Assembly: GCF_900104775.1 (NCBI RefSeq)
Contig: NZ_FNSA01000003.1
Location: 558,001-622,000 of the forward strand
Source of the DNA: Tsukamurella tyrosinosolvens
GTDB taxonomy: Bacteria; Actinomycetota; Actinomycetes; Mycobacteriales; Mycobacteriaceae
Direction: 5' to 3'
Length of the DNA: 64,000 bases
The notes below the pieces were generated by a model that worked only from the letters and a program-made list of their open reading frames with translations, searched no databases and was not told where the DNA came from. The translations under genes and the position numbers were made by a program. Shown here one piece after another: positions 54,533 through 63,647 of the stretch (the stretch's first letter is position 1; each line of letters opens with the position of its first letter).

Positions 54533-55258
54533 ATGGAACTGAGCCCGGTCACGAAGCGGTCCGCCGCCGACGAGGTGCACGACCAGCTGCTGAACCAGCT
54601 GGTCAGCGGCGCCGCGCCGGTGGGCTCGCGGTTGCCCAGCGAGCGCCGGCTCGCGGAGGTCCTCGGCGTCTCGCGGCCCGTCATCCGCGAGGCGATCGCC
54701 CGCCTCGCCACGTCTGGCCATGTCGAGGTCCGGCAGGGCGACGGGGCCGTCGTCAACGACATCACCCGCACGGGCGGGCTCGACCTGCTGCCGCACCTGC
54801 TCGTCGCCGCGCCCGACGGTGCTGTCGTCGACCCGTCCGTGGTCCGCAGTGTCCTCGAGGTGCGCGAACACCTCGGGCCGTGGATCGCGGAGAAAGCGGC
54901 CGCGCGCTCGGCCGAGAACCTCGCCGGCCCGCTGACCGCGGCGCTCGCCGCGATCGAGGCCGCCGGATCGGGCGCGGAGCAGCAGGCCGCCGCCCTCGGC
55001 TACTGGGAGCACCTCGTGCGCGGGGCCGACTCGATCGCGATGACCCTCATCTTCAACGGCATGCGGCGCGTCTACGAGCCGATGCTCGGCGTCGTCGCCG
55101 ACGCCGTCGCAGCGGCCGAACCCGCGGACCGCTACCGCGCCCTCACTGCGGCCGTCCTCGACGGCGACGCCACCGCCGCCCGCGCCGCCGCGCGCGCCGT
55201 CCTCGGCGGCGCCACCGGCGTCCTCGGCGGATTCCTCGACCGGATGGAGCAGTCATGA
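54533..55258 (+). CDS. FadR-family GntR transcriptional regulator
   Basis: 241 residues. GntR winged helix (SAADEVHDQLLNQLVSG, GSRLPSERRLAEVLGVSR PVIREAIARL, GHVEVRQGDGAVV) and an FCD effector domain with metal-binding acidic/His residues. Equivalent by context to Rv0494, a lipid-responsive regulator. Coupled by ATGA to a fatty acid hydroxylase gene, its likely target. Confidence 0.9.
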   Translation: MELSPVTKRSAADEVHDQLLNQLVSGAAPVGSRLPSERRLAEVLGVSRPVIREAIARLATSGHVEVRQGDGAVVNDITRTGGLDLLPHLLVAAPDGAVVDPSVVRSVLEVREHLGPWIAEKAAARSAENLAGPLTAALAAIEAAGSGAEQQAAALGYWEHLVRGADSIAMTLIFNGMRRVYEPMLGVVADAVAAAEPADRYRALTAAVLDGDATAARAAARAVLGGATGVLGGFLDRMEQS

Positions 55259-55944
55259 CCACGACCGATCGCGCGGCCCGCCGCGGTGTCACCCTCGGCG
55301 ATGCCGCCCGCGAGTTCCTCCGCCATCCCACGCCGTGGATGATCCTGGCCTTCCTGGCCGGCACCGTCGCCGCGCGCGTCGCCGTCGGCGGGGGAGGGCT
55401 CGTCGACCTGTGGGCACCCCTGGTCTTCGTGGCCCTGTTCCCGTTCCTGGAGTGGGTCATCCACGTCTTCGTGCTGCACTGGCGGCCGCGCACCGTCGGG
55501 CCGATCACGCTGGACACCCTGCTCGCGCGCGACCACCGGCGGCATCACGCCGCGCCCCGCGACGTGGACCTGGTGTTCATCCCGACCCGCGCGCTGCCGT
55601 GGGTGATCGTCGGCCTGGGCATCGCCGCGCCGCTCGGCGTGGGTGCGCTGATCGGCGCCCCGGTGCACGCGACGCTGACCTTCATGCTGGTCGAGGCGCT
55701 CTTCCTGCTCGGCTACGAGTGGACCCACTACCTCGTGCACACCGACTACAAGCCCCGCGGCCGCGCCTACAAGGCCGTGTGGCGCAGCCACCGCCTGCAC
55801 CATTTCAAGAACGAGCACTACTGGTTCTCGGTCACCACGTCGGGCACCTCCGACCGGGTGCTGGGCACCTACCCGGACCCCGGCACCGTCGAGACCAGCC
55901 CGACCGCCAAGAACCTGCACGGCCTGGACGGCCTCGGGTCCTAG
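55255..55944 (+). CDS. Sterol desaturase/fatty acid hydroxylase family protein
   Basis: 229 residues, membrane di-iron oxygenase. Eight or more histidines in [25 protein letters not shown] and [13 protein letters not shown], embedded among four hydrophobic stretches. Related to carotenoid or fatty-acid hydroxylases. Co-translated with the FadR-type regulator, suggesting lipid-dependent control. Ends 4 bp inside the convergent gene. Confidence 0.87.
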   Translation: MTTTDRAARRGVTLGDAAREFLRHPTPWMILAFLAGTVAARVAVGGGGLVDLWAPLVFVALFPFLEWVIHVFVLHWRPRTVGPITLDTLLARDHRRHHAAPRDVDLVFIPTRALPWVIVGLGIAAPLGVGALIGAPVHATLTFMLVEALFLLGYEWTHYLVHTDYKPRGRAYKAVWRSHRLHHFKNEHYWFSVTTSGTSDRVLGTYPDPGTVETSPTAKNLHGLDGLGS

Positions 55945-56771
55945 AGCTCCACGTACTTCATGTCGTAGCTCTGCCGCTCCGTCGCGGCCGCGGTCGCGGG
56001 GTGCACGGCGACCAGGCGATCCTTGCGGGCCTCGCACTCGCGGGCCAGCGCGGCGTACGCCTGCTCGCCCAGGAGCTCCGTCAGCTCCGGGGCGTAGCTC
56101 TGCCACACCTGCTGCGCGCCGACGTGCGCCTCCGGCGAGCCGGAGCAGTACCACTGCAGGTCCAGGCCGCCCGCGCCCCAACCGCGCCGGTCGTACTCGC
56201 CGATCGTCGTGCGCAGGATCTGCTCGCCGTCGGGGCGCTCGATCCACTCCTGGGTGCGCCGGACGGGCAGCTGCCAGCAGACGTCGGGCTTGACGGTGAG
56301 CGGTTCCACGCCGGTCCGCAGGGCCATGGCGTGCAGGGCGCAGCCCTCCCCGCCCGGGAACCCGGGGCGGTTGAGGAAGATGCAGGCACCGTCGTACCGG
56401 CGGGTCCGCAGCGCGGGCTCGTCATCGAGGTCGTCCTCCTCGAGGTACCCCTTCTTGCCCAATCCCTTACTGCGGAACTGCCAGTCGTCGTCCGTCAGCT
56501 TCGCGACGGCCTTCTTCAGGCGCTTGCGGTCGTCGTTGTCGGAGAGGAACGCGCCGTGGCTGCAGCAGCCGTCCGTGTCCCGGCCCGGCTCGATCCCGTG
56601 GCACGACTCGGTGCCGAACACGCAGGTCCAGTGGGAGAGCAGCCACGTCAGGTCCGCGGCGATCAGGTGCTGCGGGTCCGCGGGATCGGTGAACTCCAGC
56701 CACTCGCGCGGGAAGTCCAGGGGGACTTCCGGGACGGGACGCCGCAGGCCGGGCATCGGAAGGTCGGTCAC
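55941..56771 (-). CDS. Conserved cysteine-rich protein (Rv0495c-like)
   Basis: 276 residues. Cysteines in [35 protein letters not shown] and VCWQLP; the pattern recalls YkgJ/DUF3109-like metal or Fe-S binding proteins. A lysine-rich segment ([11 protein letters not shown]) lies mid-protein. By position before ppx it matches Rv0495c. GTG start at 56771, or ATG at 56756. Divergent from ppx. Confidence 0.82.
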   Translation of the reverse strand: MTDLPMPGLRRPVPEVPLDFPREWLEFTDPADPQHLIAADLTWLLSHWTCVFGTESCHGIEPGRDTDGCCSHGAFLSDNDDRKRLKKAVAKLTDDDWQFRSKGLGKKGYLEEDDLDDEPALRTRRYDGACIFLNRPGFPGGEGCALHAMALRTGVEPLTVKPDVCWQLPVRRTQEWIERPDGEQILRTTIGEYDRRGWGAGGLDLQWYCSGSPEAHVGAQQVWQSYAPELTELLGEQAYAALARECEARKDRLVAVHPATAAATERQSYDMKYVEL

Positions 56772-56792
56772 AGGGGCCACCGTAGTCGGGTC

Positions 56793-56798
56793 TAGATT
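56793..56798 (+). promoter_or_regulatory. Putative ppx -10 (TAGATT)
   Basis: TANNNT hexamer 6 nt before the GTG at 56805; leaderless candidate. Confidence 0.5.
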
Positions 56799-56804
56799 GA
56801 CGGG

Positions 56805-57764
56805 GTGAGATTGGGAGTCCTCGACATCGGGTCCAATACGGTGCACCTGCTCGTGGTCGACGCCCACTGGGGCGCGCACCCGACGCCGATGAGCTCGACC
56901 AAGGCCACGCTGCGGCTCGCCGAGAAGATCGAACCGAGCGGCCGCTTGAGCCAGGCCGGGGAGGACGCGCTCGTCGACTCCGTCGAGGAGTTCACGAAGA
57001 TCGCGCGCAGCTCCGGCTGCTCCGAGGTGATGGCCTTCGCGACCTCCGCGGTCCGCGACGCCAGCAACACCGACACCGTGCTCGCGCACGTCAAGCAGGC
57101 CACCGGCGTCGACGTCGAGGTGCTCTCCGGCGCCGACGAGTCCCGGCTCACCGCCCTCGCGGTGCGCCGCTGGTACGGCTGGAGCGTGGGCCGCGTGCTC
57201 AACATCGACATCGGCGGCGGCTCGCTCGAGATGAGCAACGGCGTCGACGAGGAGCCGGACGTCGCGCTCTCGCTGCCGCTGGGCGCCGGCCGGATCACGC
57301 GCGAGTGGCTGCCCGACGATCCGCCCGGGCGCCGCCGCGTCGCCATGCTGCGCGACTGGCTCGACGCCGAGATCGCGCCCGCCGCAGCACGACTGCAGGC
57401 CGTCGGCACGCCGGACCTCGTCGCGGGCACGTCGAAGACGATGCGCACCCTCGCCCGCCTCACGGGTGCGGCGCCCTCGTCGGCCGGGCCGCGCGTCAAG
57501 CGGACCCTGACGGCGCGCGGGCTGAGCCAGCTGATCGCCTTCATCAGCCGGATGACGGAGTCCGACCGCCGCGAACTGGACGGGCTCAGCTCCGACCGCG
57601 CGGGGCAGATCGTCGCCGGGGCGCTCGTCGCCGAGGCCGCGATGCGGGCGATGAAGGTCGAGGAACTCGACATCTGCCCGTGGGCCCTGCGCGAGGGCGT
57701 GATCCTGCGGTATCTGGACACGCAGGCGGGCTTCACCCCGGAGAGCAGCGGTAAAGGCCATTAA
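56805..57764 (+). CDS. ppx: Exopolyphosphatase/pppGpp phosphohydrolase family (Ppx/GppA)
   Basis: 319 residues, actin-like ATPase fold. Phosphate 1 loop [24 protein letters not shown], phosphate 2 [11 protein letters not shown]. Short form without the C-terminal HD domain, like the mycobacterial Rv0496. Links to the nearby SenX3-RegX3 phosphate system are suggestive. Confidence 0.92.
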   Translation: MRLGVLDIGSNTVHLLVVDAHWGAHPTPMSSTKATLRLAEKIEPSGRLSQAGEDALVDSVEEFTKIARSSGCSEVMAFATSAVRDASNTDTVLAHVKQATGVDVEVLSGADESRLTALAVRRWYGWSVGRVLNIDIGGGSLEMSNGVDEEPDVALSLPLGAGRITREWLPDDPPGRRRVAMLRDWLDAEIAPAAARLQAVGTPDLVAGTSKTMRTLARLTGAAPSSAGPRVKRTLTARGLSQLIAFISRMTESDRRELDGLSSDRAGQIVAGALVAEAAMRAMKVEELDICPWALREGVILRYLDTQAGFTPESSGKGH

Positions 57765-57925
57765 AGGTACGAAGTAACATAACGGACCGCCGCGTGTGCC
57801 GCCACGGTTGCGCGACGGTGTACAAGTAGAATCTTCTGAGACCACACAGGGCGTGAGTGGCGGGTGTGACAATTCCGGCACGCGCGGGGCCCACGAGGCC
57901 GACGAGCCACAGGACGGTGACGTGC

Positions 57926-59269
57926 ATGAGCGAGGAGCGAAGGATTTCGCTGGCGGAGCTGCTCGCCAGGGAAGGCGGCGCCCCGGCCGCACCCGCGGGC
58001 GGACGCCGTCGACGCCATCGCGGCGGCGAGAACTCGATCACCGTCGCCGAGCTGACCGGCGAGATCCCCGTCGTCCGCGACGACACCCCGCCGCCGGGCG
58101 CCCAGGCCGACGAGCAGCCCGCACCCGAGGTTCCGTCCGCACCCCAGGCTCCGGCCGCGCCGGCCGCGCCGGCAGCGCCGGCGGCGCAGGCCCAGCAGGC
58201 GTACGAGCCCGAGGTCGTGACCCCCGAGGTCGTCGAGCCCGAGGCTCCGGCCGCACCCGCGGCCGCCGAGCAGGAGGCCCCGCAGCAGGCCGCTCCGGTC
58301 GAGCAGAGCGAGCAGGCCGACGATGACGAGCCGATCACCTCGTCCTTCCTCGCCGCCGCCGTTGCCGATCCCGGCACCGCCGAGGCACCCGCGGACCAGG
58401 CGCCCGAGGCCCAGGAGGCCGCTGTCCCGGAGGCACCCGCCGAGGAGGCTCCCGCCGGGCGCGAGGGGCGCCGCTCCGGGCTGCTCCGCTGGGGCCGCGG
58501 TTCGCGGTCCGCCGAGTCGGCCCAGGAACAGGCCCCGGCCGATGAGCCCGCCGCGCAGGCCGAAGCTCAGGCTCCCGAGGCCCCGGCTGCCGAGACTCCT
58601 GCTGCGCAGGCTCCTGCCGCTGCCGCTGCCGCTGCCGCTGCCGCTGCCGCTGCCGCGTCCGCGGACGCCCCGGCCGAGGACGGCAAGGACTACGCGTGGT
58701 CGCGCTGGGATCAGGCCGAGGCCCCGATCATGGCGACGGCCGACTTCAACACCGCGCAGGTCCGCGAGCGCCAGTCCCGGTTCGCCGAGGTCGAGGCCGA
58801 CGACACCGTCGACGTCAAGCCCGTCGCGGTGCCGGCAGCCGACCTGGACGCCGACGCGGCCGCGCCCGACACCGCGTCGATGAGCGCCCAGCAGATCGAC
58901 GACGCGCGCGCCGACGCCGCCCCCGACTTCCTCGCGAAGCCGGGCGACGCCGAGCTCGACGAGGACGCCGACGACGAGGACGCCACGCCGGGCAGGGGCC
59001 GCGGCTGGCTCGCGCTCGCCGCCGAGGTCGTGCTCGGCCTGGTGGCCGGCGCCGGCCTGTTCTACGGCTTCTTCAAGCTGTGGAACTGGGGCGGCGGTAA
59101 GGCGACCATCGCGCTGACCGTCGTGCTGGCGTTCATCGTGATCATCGGCATCGTCACCTTCACGCACTACCTGCGCAAGACCACCGACTACCTGACGCTG
59201 GGGCTCGCGCTGTTCGTGGGCCTGGTGATCACCTTCGGCCCGCTGCTGATGGCGCTCGGCTCCAACTGA
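57926..59269 (+). CDS. Ala/Pro/Glu-rich membrane protein (Rv0497-like)
   Basis: 447 residues. The start [18 protein letters not shown] is chosen by homologous context; a long disordered cytoplasmic region rich in Ala, Pro and Glu runs to about residue 345 and includes an alanine run coded by GCCGCT repeats (58616-58657). Three C-terminal helices follow ([55 protein letters not shown]). Conserved in Mycobacteriales downstream of ppx; function unknown. Confidence 0.82.
   Translation: MSEERRISLAELLAREGGAPAAPAGGRRRRHRGGENSITVAELTGEIPVVRDDTPPPGAQADEQPAPEVPSAPQAPAAPAAPAAPAAQAQQAYEPEVVTPEVVEPEAPAAPAAAEQEAPQQAAPVEQSEQADDDEPITSSFLAAAVADPGTAEAPADQAPEAQEAAVPEAPAEEAPAGREGRRSGLLRWGRGSRSAESAQEQAPADEPAAQAEAQAPEAPAAETPAAQAPAAAAAAAAAAAAAASADAPAEDGKDYAWSRWDQAEAPIMATADFNTAQVRERQSRFAEVEADDTVDVKPVAVPAADLDADAAAPDTASMSAQQIDDARADAAPDFLAKPGDAELDEDADDEDATPGRGRGWLALAAEVVLGLVAGAGLFYGFFKLWNWGGGKATIALTVVLAFIVIIGIVTFTHYLRKTTDYLTLGLALFVGLVITFGPLLMALGSN
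58616..58657 (+). repeat. GCCGCT hexanucleotide tandem repeat in coding sequence
   Basis: Six perfect copies plus a variant GCCGCG. Each copy adds two alanines in frame, so length changes by slippage would alter the linker without breaking the gene. Confidence 0.9.
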
Positions 59270-59270
59270 G

Positions 59271-59276
59271 TACGCT
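59271..59276 (+). promoter_or_regulatory. Putative -10 (TACGCT) for sugar isomerase gene
   Basis: TANNNT hexamer 7 nt before the GTG at 59284; leaderless candidate. Confidence 0.5.
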
Positions 59277-59283
59277 CGGCGGT

Positions 59284-60135
59284 GTGAGCGGGATACCGGT
59301 CGGACTGTCGACGGCCTCGGTCTACCCCGAGAAGCTCGAGGACGCCTTCCGGTACGCCGCGGAGACCGGCTACGACGGGGTCGAGCTCATGGTCTGGCAC
59401 GAGGGCGCCAGCCAGGACATCGCGAACGTCGCCGGCCTGTCCATGCGGTACGACGTGCCCGTGCTGTCCGTCCACGCGCCCTGCCTGCTGATCAGCCAGC
59501 GCGTGTGGGGCCCCGATCCCATGGCGAAGCTCGGGCGCGCCGTGACGGCCGCGGAGGACCTCGGCGCCGACACCGTCGTCGTGCACCCGCCGTTCCGGTG
59601 GCAGCGGCGCTACGCCGAGAACTTCGTCGACCTGGTCAGCGAGCTCGAGGACGACAGCCACGTCGCGATCGCGGTGGAGAACATGTTCCCGATGCGGCTC
59701 GACGCCTTCTTCGGCCGCCGCGGCGAGTCCGTGGAGCGGCTCAAGCGGCGCGGCCACCCCGGCACCGCGGTCTCGGCGTTCGCACCGTCGATCGACCCGA
59801 CCGACGTCGGCTACGCGAACTACACCCTGGACCTCTCGCACACCGCGACCGCGGGCGTCGACGCCCTCGAGCTCATGGACCGCATGGGCGACGGCCTGCG
59901 GCACCTGCACCTCACCGACGGCCTCGGCGCCGCCGTCGACGAGCACCTCGTGCCCGGTCACGGCACCCAGCCGGCCGCCGAGGTGTGCCGCCGGCTCGCC
60001 GCGTCGGGCTTCGACGGCCACGTGATCCTCGAGATCGCGACGGGCTCGGCGAAGACGCCCGAGGAGCGGCGTGCGATGCTCACGGAGGCGCTGGGATTCG
60101 CGCGGGAGCACCTGCGCGCCGACCCGGCCGCCTGA
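59284..60135 (+). CDS. Sugar phosphate isomerase/epimerase family protein (Rv0498-like)
   Basis: 283 residues, xylose-isomerase-like TIM barrel. GLSTASVYPEKLEDAFRYAAETGYDGVELMV, VVVHPPFRWQRRYAENF, IAVENMFP and LHLTDG carry metal-binding His/Glu/Asp positions. Specific substrate unknown. Part of the conserved ppx to proC run. Confidence 0.85.
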   Translation: MSGIPVGLSTASVYPEKLEDAFRYAAETGYDGVELMVWHEGASQDIANVAGLSMRYDVPVLSVHAPCLLISQRVWGPDPMAKLGRAVTAAEDLGADTVVVHPPFRWQRRYAENFVDLVSELEDDSHVAIAVENMFPMRLDAFFGRRGESVERLKRRGHPGTAVSAFAPSIDPTDVGYANYTLDLSHTATAGVDALELMDRMGDGLRHLHLTDGLGAAVDEHLVPGHGTQPAAEVCRRLAASGFDGHVILEIATGSAKTPEERRAMLTEALGFAREHLRADPAA

Positions 60136-60178
60136 CGTCGAAGCACCCGTGCGGGTGCCTGGTAAGGAGAGCGCACAG

Positions 60179-61006
60179 ATGGCGTTGTTCGCGGAGCTCA
60201 TCTCCGTCACGAAGGCCCCCGGCGGGTACACCGCCGACATCGACCCCACCTGGTCGGTGGGAAGCAAGGTGCACGGCGGCGCGTTGTTGGCCGTCATCGC
60301 CTCGGCGGCGCAGGCCGCCTACCTCGACGACGGGGGAGACCCCGACGTGACGCCCGTGGTGATCTCCGCGGAGTACCTCGGCGCGCCCGACCCCGGCCAC
60401 GTCGAGCTGCGGACCGACGTGCGCAAGCGCGGCCGCACGACGTCCTTCGTGAACGTGGAGGCCGTGCAGGGCGACCGCGTCTACGTGCAGGCGGCCGTGA
60501 CCCTCGCCCGCCGCGACGAGGGCGAGGAGCGGTACGCCGAGACCCTGCCGGTGGACGCCATGCCGCCCACGCCGCCCGCGGACGCGCTGGCCTGGGACCC
60601 CGAGCACCCCGCGGCGAAGATCTTCAAGGTGGGTCGTGTGGCCGAGGTGCACTACGACGCCTCGACGCTGCCCGTCATCGAGGGCCGCACCGGCGCGGCC
60701 GAGACCCGCGGCTGGGTGCGGCTGCGCGAGGAGCCGCTCTCGGGCCTGTTCGCGCTGCTCGCCACCGACATCTCGCTGCCCGTGGTCGCGAACCTCGGCG
60801 GCGTCGGCTGGGCGCCCACCATCACGCTGACCGCCTCCGTGCGCCGCGAGCCCGTCGACGGCTGGCTGCGGTTCCGGGCGACCGCGCCCGTTGTCGGGCA
60901 GCGGTGGTTCGAGGAGGACCACGTCCTCGTCGACGAGTCCGGGCACGTCGTCGCGACGTCCCGGCAGATGGCGATGATGCCGGCGCCGCGGCCCCCGAAG
61001 TCCTGA
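60179..61006 (+). CDS. Thioesterase family protein (double hotdog, Rv0499-like)
   Basis: 275 residues. Two hotdog repeats: DIDPTWSVGSKVHGGALLAVIASAAQAA with the substrate-binding HGG loop, and FVNVEAVQGDRVYVQAAVTLARRD; the second repeat carries the DHVLVDESGHVVATSRQ strand. Typical of TesB-like acyl-CoA thioesterases of Actinobacteria. ATG after GGAGAG. Confidence 0.85.
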   Translation: MALFAELISVTKAPGGYTADIDPTWSVGSKVHGGALLAVIASAAQAAYLDDGGDPDVTPVVISAEYLGAPDPGHVELRTDVRKRGRTTSFVNVEAVQGDRVYVQAAVTLARRDEGEERYAETLPVDAMPPTPPADALAWDPEHPAAKIFKVGRVAEVHYDASTLPVIEGRTGAAETRGWVRLREEPLSGLFALLATDISLPVVANLGGVGWAPTITLTASVRREPVDGWLRFRATAPVVGQRWFEEDHVLVDESGHVVATSRQMAMMPAPRPPKS

Positions 61007-61038
61007 AGAACCGAAGAACTGATCGAGGAGTACCCGAG

Positions 61039-61848
61039 ATGGATGGTCGTATCGCGCTGATCGGCGGCGGACGGATCGGCGAGGCCCTGCTCGCCGGCCT
61101 GATCACGGCCGGGCACGAGCCCGGCGCGCTCACGGTCGCGGAGCCCCACGCGGGCCGCGGCGGGGAGCTCGCCGAGCGCTACGGGGTGGCGACGGTGACC
61201 ACCGTCGCCGAGGCGGTCGACGCGGCGGACCTCGTGGTGATCGCCGTCAAGCCCGACGTGGTGTCCGCGATCCTGCCCGACGTGGCCTCCGCACTGCGGC
61301 CGGGCGCCGTGGTGGCCTCGGTGGCCGCGGGCGTTCCCACGACCGTCTACGAGGCCGCGCTGCCCGACGGGACGCCCGTCGTGCGGGTCATGCCGAACAC
61401 GGCGATGCTCGTCGGCCGGTCGATGAGCGGGATCTCCGGCGGCCGGGAGGCGACGGAGGCCCACGTGACGCTCGTGCGGGAGGTCATGGACGCGGTGGGG
61501 AAGACCCTCGTCGTGCCCGAGGCGAAGCTCGACGCGCTCACCGCCCTGTCGGGCTCCGGGCCCGCCTACGCCTTCCTCGTCGCGGAGGCGTTGATCGATG
61601 CCGGGGTGGATCTGGGGCTCACCCGCGATCAGGCGACGACCCTCGCCACGCACACGATCGCGGGCGCGGGTGCACTAATGGTTGAGACTTCCACGTCGCC
61701 CGTCGAGCTTCGGGCGGCGGTGACTTCTCCGGGCGGTACGACGGCCGCCGCGATCCGCGAGCTGGAGAAAAATGGCCTCCGACCTGCATTTTACGCGGCG
61801 ACGCGGGCGTGCGCGGAACGATCGGCCGAGCTCGGGCGTCTCGCCTAG
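61039..61848 (+). CDS. proC: Pyrroline-5-carboxylate reductase
   Basis: 269 residues; last step of proline synthesis. N-terminal Rossmann IALIGGGRIGEALLAG, VIAVKPDVV, RVMPNTAMLVGRSM and the C-terminal LSGSGPAYAFLVAEALIDAG plus MVETSTSPVELRAAVTSPGGTT signature. ATG after GAGGAG. Equivalent to Rv0500. Confidence 0.95.
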   Translation: MDGRIALIGGGRIGEALLAGLITAGHEPGALTVAEPHAGRGGELAERYGVATVTTVAEAVDAADLVVIAVKPDVVSAILPDVASALRPGAVVASVAAGVPTTVYEAALPDGTPVVRVMPNTAMLVGRSMSGISGGREATEAHVTLVREVMDAVGKTLVVPEAKLDALTALSGSGPAYAFLVAEALIDAGVDLGLTRDQATTLATHTIAGAGALMVETSTSPVELRAAVTSPGGTTAAAIRELEKNGLRPAFYAATRACAERSAELGRLA

Positions 61849-61895
61849 AAGGTTCGGTTAGCTCACTCCCGTCGCATTATTCCCATTGGTACCGC

Positions 61896-61901
61896 TAAGC
61901 T
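61896..61901 (+). promoter_or_regulatory. Putative -10 (TAAGCT) for the BldC-like gene
   Basis: TANNNT hexamer 75 nt before the ATG at 61977, giving a roughly 70-nt leader that carries GGAGG ribosome-site-like sequences. The 128-bp gap after proC otherwise holds nothing recognisable. Confidence 0.4.
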
Positions 61902-61976
61902 GCTCGAAGCACGTGCGTGTCAGGTCCGCCGGAGGGGAAGCCGGCGGCGCGACATGTGCCGGAGGTTAGGGATTAC

Positions 61977-62222
61977 ATGGCGTCTGCAAACAAGAACACC
62001 AAGCCCGCCGAGATCGGTGCCGGAGCTCAGGCTCCCCAGGCAGCCGGCTCGTCGTTCCTGACGGTGGCCGAGGTCGCCACCCTCATGCGGGTGTCGAAGA
62101 TGACGGTCTACCGCCTGGTGCACAACGGGGAGCTCCCCGCGGTGCGCGTGGGCCGGTCCTTCCGGGTCCACGAGAAGGCGGTCCACGACTACCTGCAGAC
62201 CTCGTTCTTCGACGCGGGCTAG
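61977..62222 (+). CDS. BldC-like/excisionase-family DNA-binding protein
   Basis: 81 residues. After a 25-residue disordered N-terminus comes the winged helix SFLTVAEVATLMRVSKMTVY RLVHNGELPAVRVGRSFRVHEKAVHDYL, typical of the small MerR-like BldC proteins that line up cooperatively on direct repeats. Equivalent to Rv0500A. Possibly a developmental or cell-envelope regulator. Confidence 0.88.
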   Translation: MASANKNTKPAEIGAGAQAPQAAGSSFLTVAEVATLMRVSKMTVYRLVHNGELPAVRVGRSFRVHEKAVHDYLQTSFFDAG

Positions 62223-62288
62223 GCCCCGTCGGAGGACGTCAGCCGCGGCGGCGGCACGGGCGGATTTCGCCTGGGTCGCTGCGACGGG

Positions 62289-62294
62289 TAAGGT
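62289..62294 (+). promoter_or_regulatory. Putative promoter -10 (TAAGGT) for bS22
   Basis: TANNNT hexamer in the gap between the BldC-like gene and bS22; would give a leader of about 82 nt ending in the GAGGAA ribosome site. Confidence 0.45.
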
Positions 62295-62383
62295 AGAAGC
62301 CTGCTGCGTGGACGCGGGGGCTCATCGGTACCCGGCCGCCGCGCACCGAACATGGCAATTCGATAGAGAGACGTGAGGAACCC

Positions 62384-62485
62384 ATGGGTTCAGTGATCAA
62401 GAAGCGCCGCAAGCGCATGTCGAAGAAGAAGCACCGCAAGCTGCTCCGCCGCACCCGGGTGCAGCGTAGGAAGCTCGGCAAGTAG
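62384..62485 (+). CDS. 30S ribosomal protein bS22
   Basis: A 33-residue, extremely basic protein ([16 protein letters not shown] start, RRKLGK end). It matches the actinobacterial ribosomal protein bS22 (AURKAIP1/COX24 motif [12 protein letters not shown]), bound near the decoding centre of mycobacterial 30S subunits and the equivalent of Rv0500B. Ribosome site GAGGAA 4 nt upstream. Followed 24 bp later by an intrinsic terminator. Confidence 0.95.
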
Positions 62486-62509
62486 GCCTTCTGGTCACAC
62501 TTTCATGAG

Positions 62510-62543
62510 AGCCCGCCCAGGATCTGGGCGGGCTTTCGTGTTT
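62510..62543 (+). terminator. Intrinsic terminator after bS22
   Basis: AGCCCGCCCAG and CTGGGCGGGCT form a perfect 11-bp stem with a GAT loop, followed by TTCGTGTTT. Confidence 0.88.
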
Positions 62544-62548
62544 CCGGT

Positions 62549-62554
62549 TACTCT
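62549..62554 (+). promoter_or_regulatory. Putative -10 (TACTCT) for epimerase gene
   Basis: TANNNT hexamer right after the bS22 terminator and 6 nt before the ATG at 62561; leaderless candidate. Confidence 0.5.
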
Positions 62555-62560
62555 TCAGTA

Positions 62561-63643
62561 ATGGGTGAGTCGGTCGTCAGCGCGCCGCGCGTCGTCATGG
62601 TGACGGGCGCCTCCACGTTCGTGGGCGGCTACCTCGTGCGCCGGCTCGCGCAGCGCCCCGACATCGAGCGAGTGATCGGTGTGGACGCCGTGCCGCCGAC
62701 CAAAGCGATGCACCGGCGGATGGAGCCCGCGGAGTTCATCCGCGTCGACTACCGCAGCCACATCTTCGGCAAGATCATGGCGACCAACGAGGTCGACACC
62801 GTCGTGCACTGCTCGACGTCGGTCACCGACAACCACTTCCCGTCCGGGTCCACCAAGGACGCGATCGTCTTCGGCTCCATGCGGGTCTTCGCCGCGTGCC
62901 AGAAGTCGGAGACGGTCAAGCGGGTGATCATGCGCTCGGCGACGCAGGTCTACGGCTCGCGCTCCCGCAACCCCGCGCTCATCACCGAGGACCTCGTCAG
63001 CGGCGCCGCGGCCAGCGGCCACCCGCGCGACCTGCTCGACGCCGAGGCCTACGCCCGCAGCATGGCCCGCCGCCGCACCGACATCGACCTCACGATCCTG
63101 CGCCTCGCGCCGATCCTGGGGCCCAACATCGAGACGCTGCTCGGCTCGCTGTTCGAGCGGCCCGTCGTGCCCTCCATCATCGGCCGCGACGCCCGGCTGC
63201 AACTGCTGCACCAGGACGACGCCCTCGGGGCCCTCGAGCACGCCGTGGTGGCCGGGAAGCCGGGCACGTACAACATCGCCGGCGACGGCGCGATCGCCAT
63301 GTCGCAGGCCATCCGCCTGTCCGGCCGGGTGCCGCTGCCCGTCGTGAAGCCCGCCTTCGGGCCGGCCGTCGCCGCGATCCGCGGCCGGGGCCGCGGCACG
63401 ACGGACAAGGTACAGCTCGCCTACCTGAGCTTCGGCAACGCCTTCGACACGACGCGCATGCGGAAGGAGCTCGGCTTCGAGCCGCGCTTCACCACGCGGC
63501 AGGCAATGGAAGACGCCGCACGCCACGGCCGCACAGAACCTACAATCGGTGTGGATTCGATCGTGGGCGTCGAGCAGCGGGTCGCCTCGCTGGCACGACG
63601 CCTCGCGGGAATCGGTTCCGAGTACGGCACGGCTGGACGGTAG
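62561..63643 (+). CDS. NAD-dependent epimerase/dehydratase (Rv0501/GalE2-like)
   Basis: 360 residues. Rossmann motif MVTGASTFVGGYLV at residues 13-26. The active-site tyrosine is in AYARSMARRR, so the Y-x3-K lysine is replaced (YARSM), and IMRSATQVYG provides the serine strand. By position it equals Rv0501 (annotated galE2), whose biochemical role is uncertain. Probably co-transcribed with the acyltransferase 4 bp downstream. Confidence 0.82.
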   Translation: MGESVVSAPRVVMVTGASTFVGGYLVRRLAQRPDIERVIGVDAVPPTKAMHRRMEPAEFIRVDYRSHIFGKIMATNEVDTVVHCSTSVTDNHFPSGSTKDAIVFGSMRVFAACQKSETVKRVIMRSATQVYGSRSRNPALITEDLVSGAAASGHPRDLLDAEAYARSMARRRTDIDLTILRLAPILGPNIETLLGSLFERPVVPSIIGRDARLQLLHQDDALGALEHAVVAGKPGTYNIAGDGAIAMSQAIRLSGRVPLPVVKPAFGPAVAAIRGRGRGTTDKVQLAYLSFGNAFDTTRMRKELGFEPRFTTRQAMEDAARHGRTEPTIGVDSIVGVEQRVASLARRLAGIGSEYGTAGR

Positions 63644-63647
63644 ACAC

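Noticed and set aside
60143-60158. GCACCC-GTGC-GGGTGC hairpin between the sugar isomerase and thioesterase genes
   Set aside because: Six-bp stem, no U-tract, within a likely operon; not called as a terminator.
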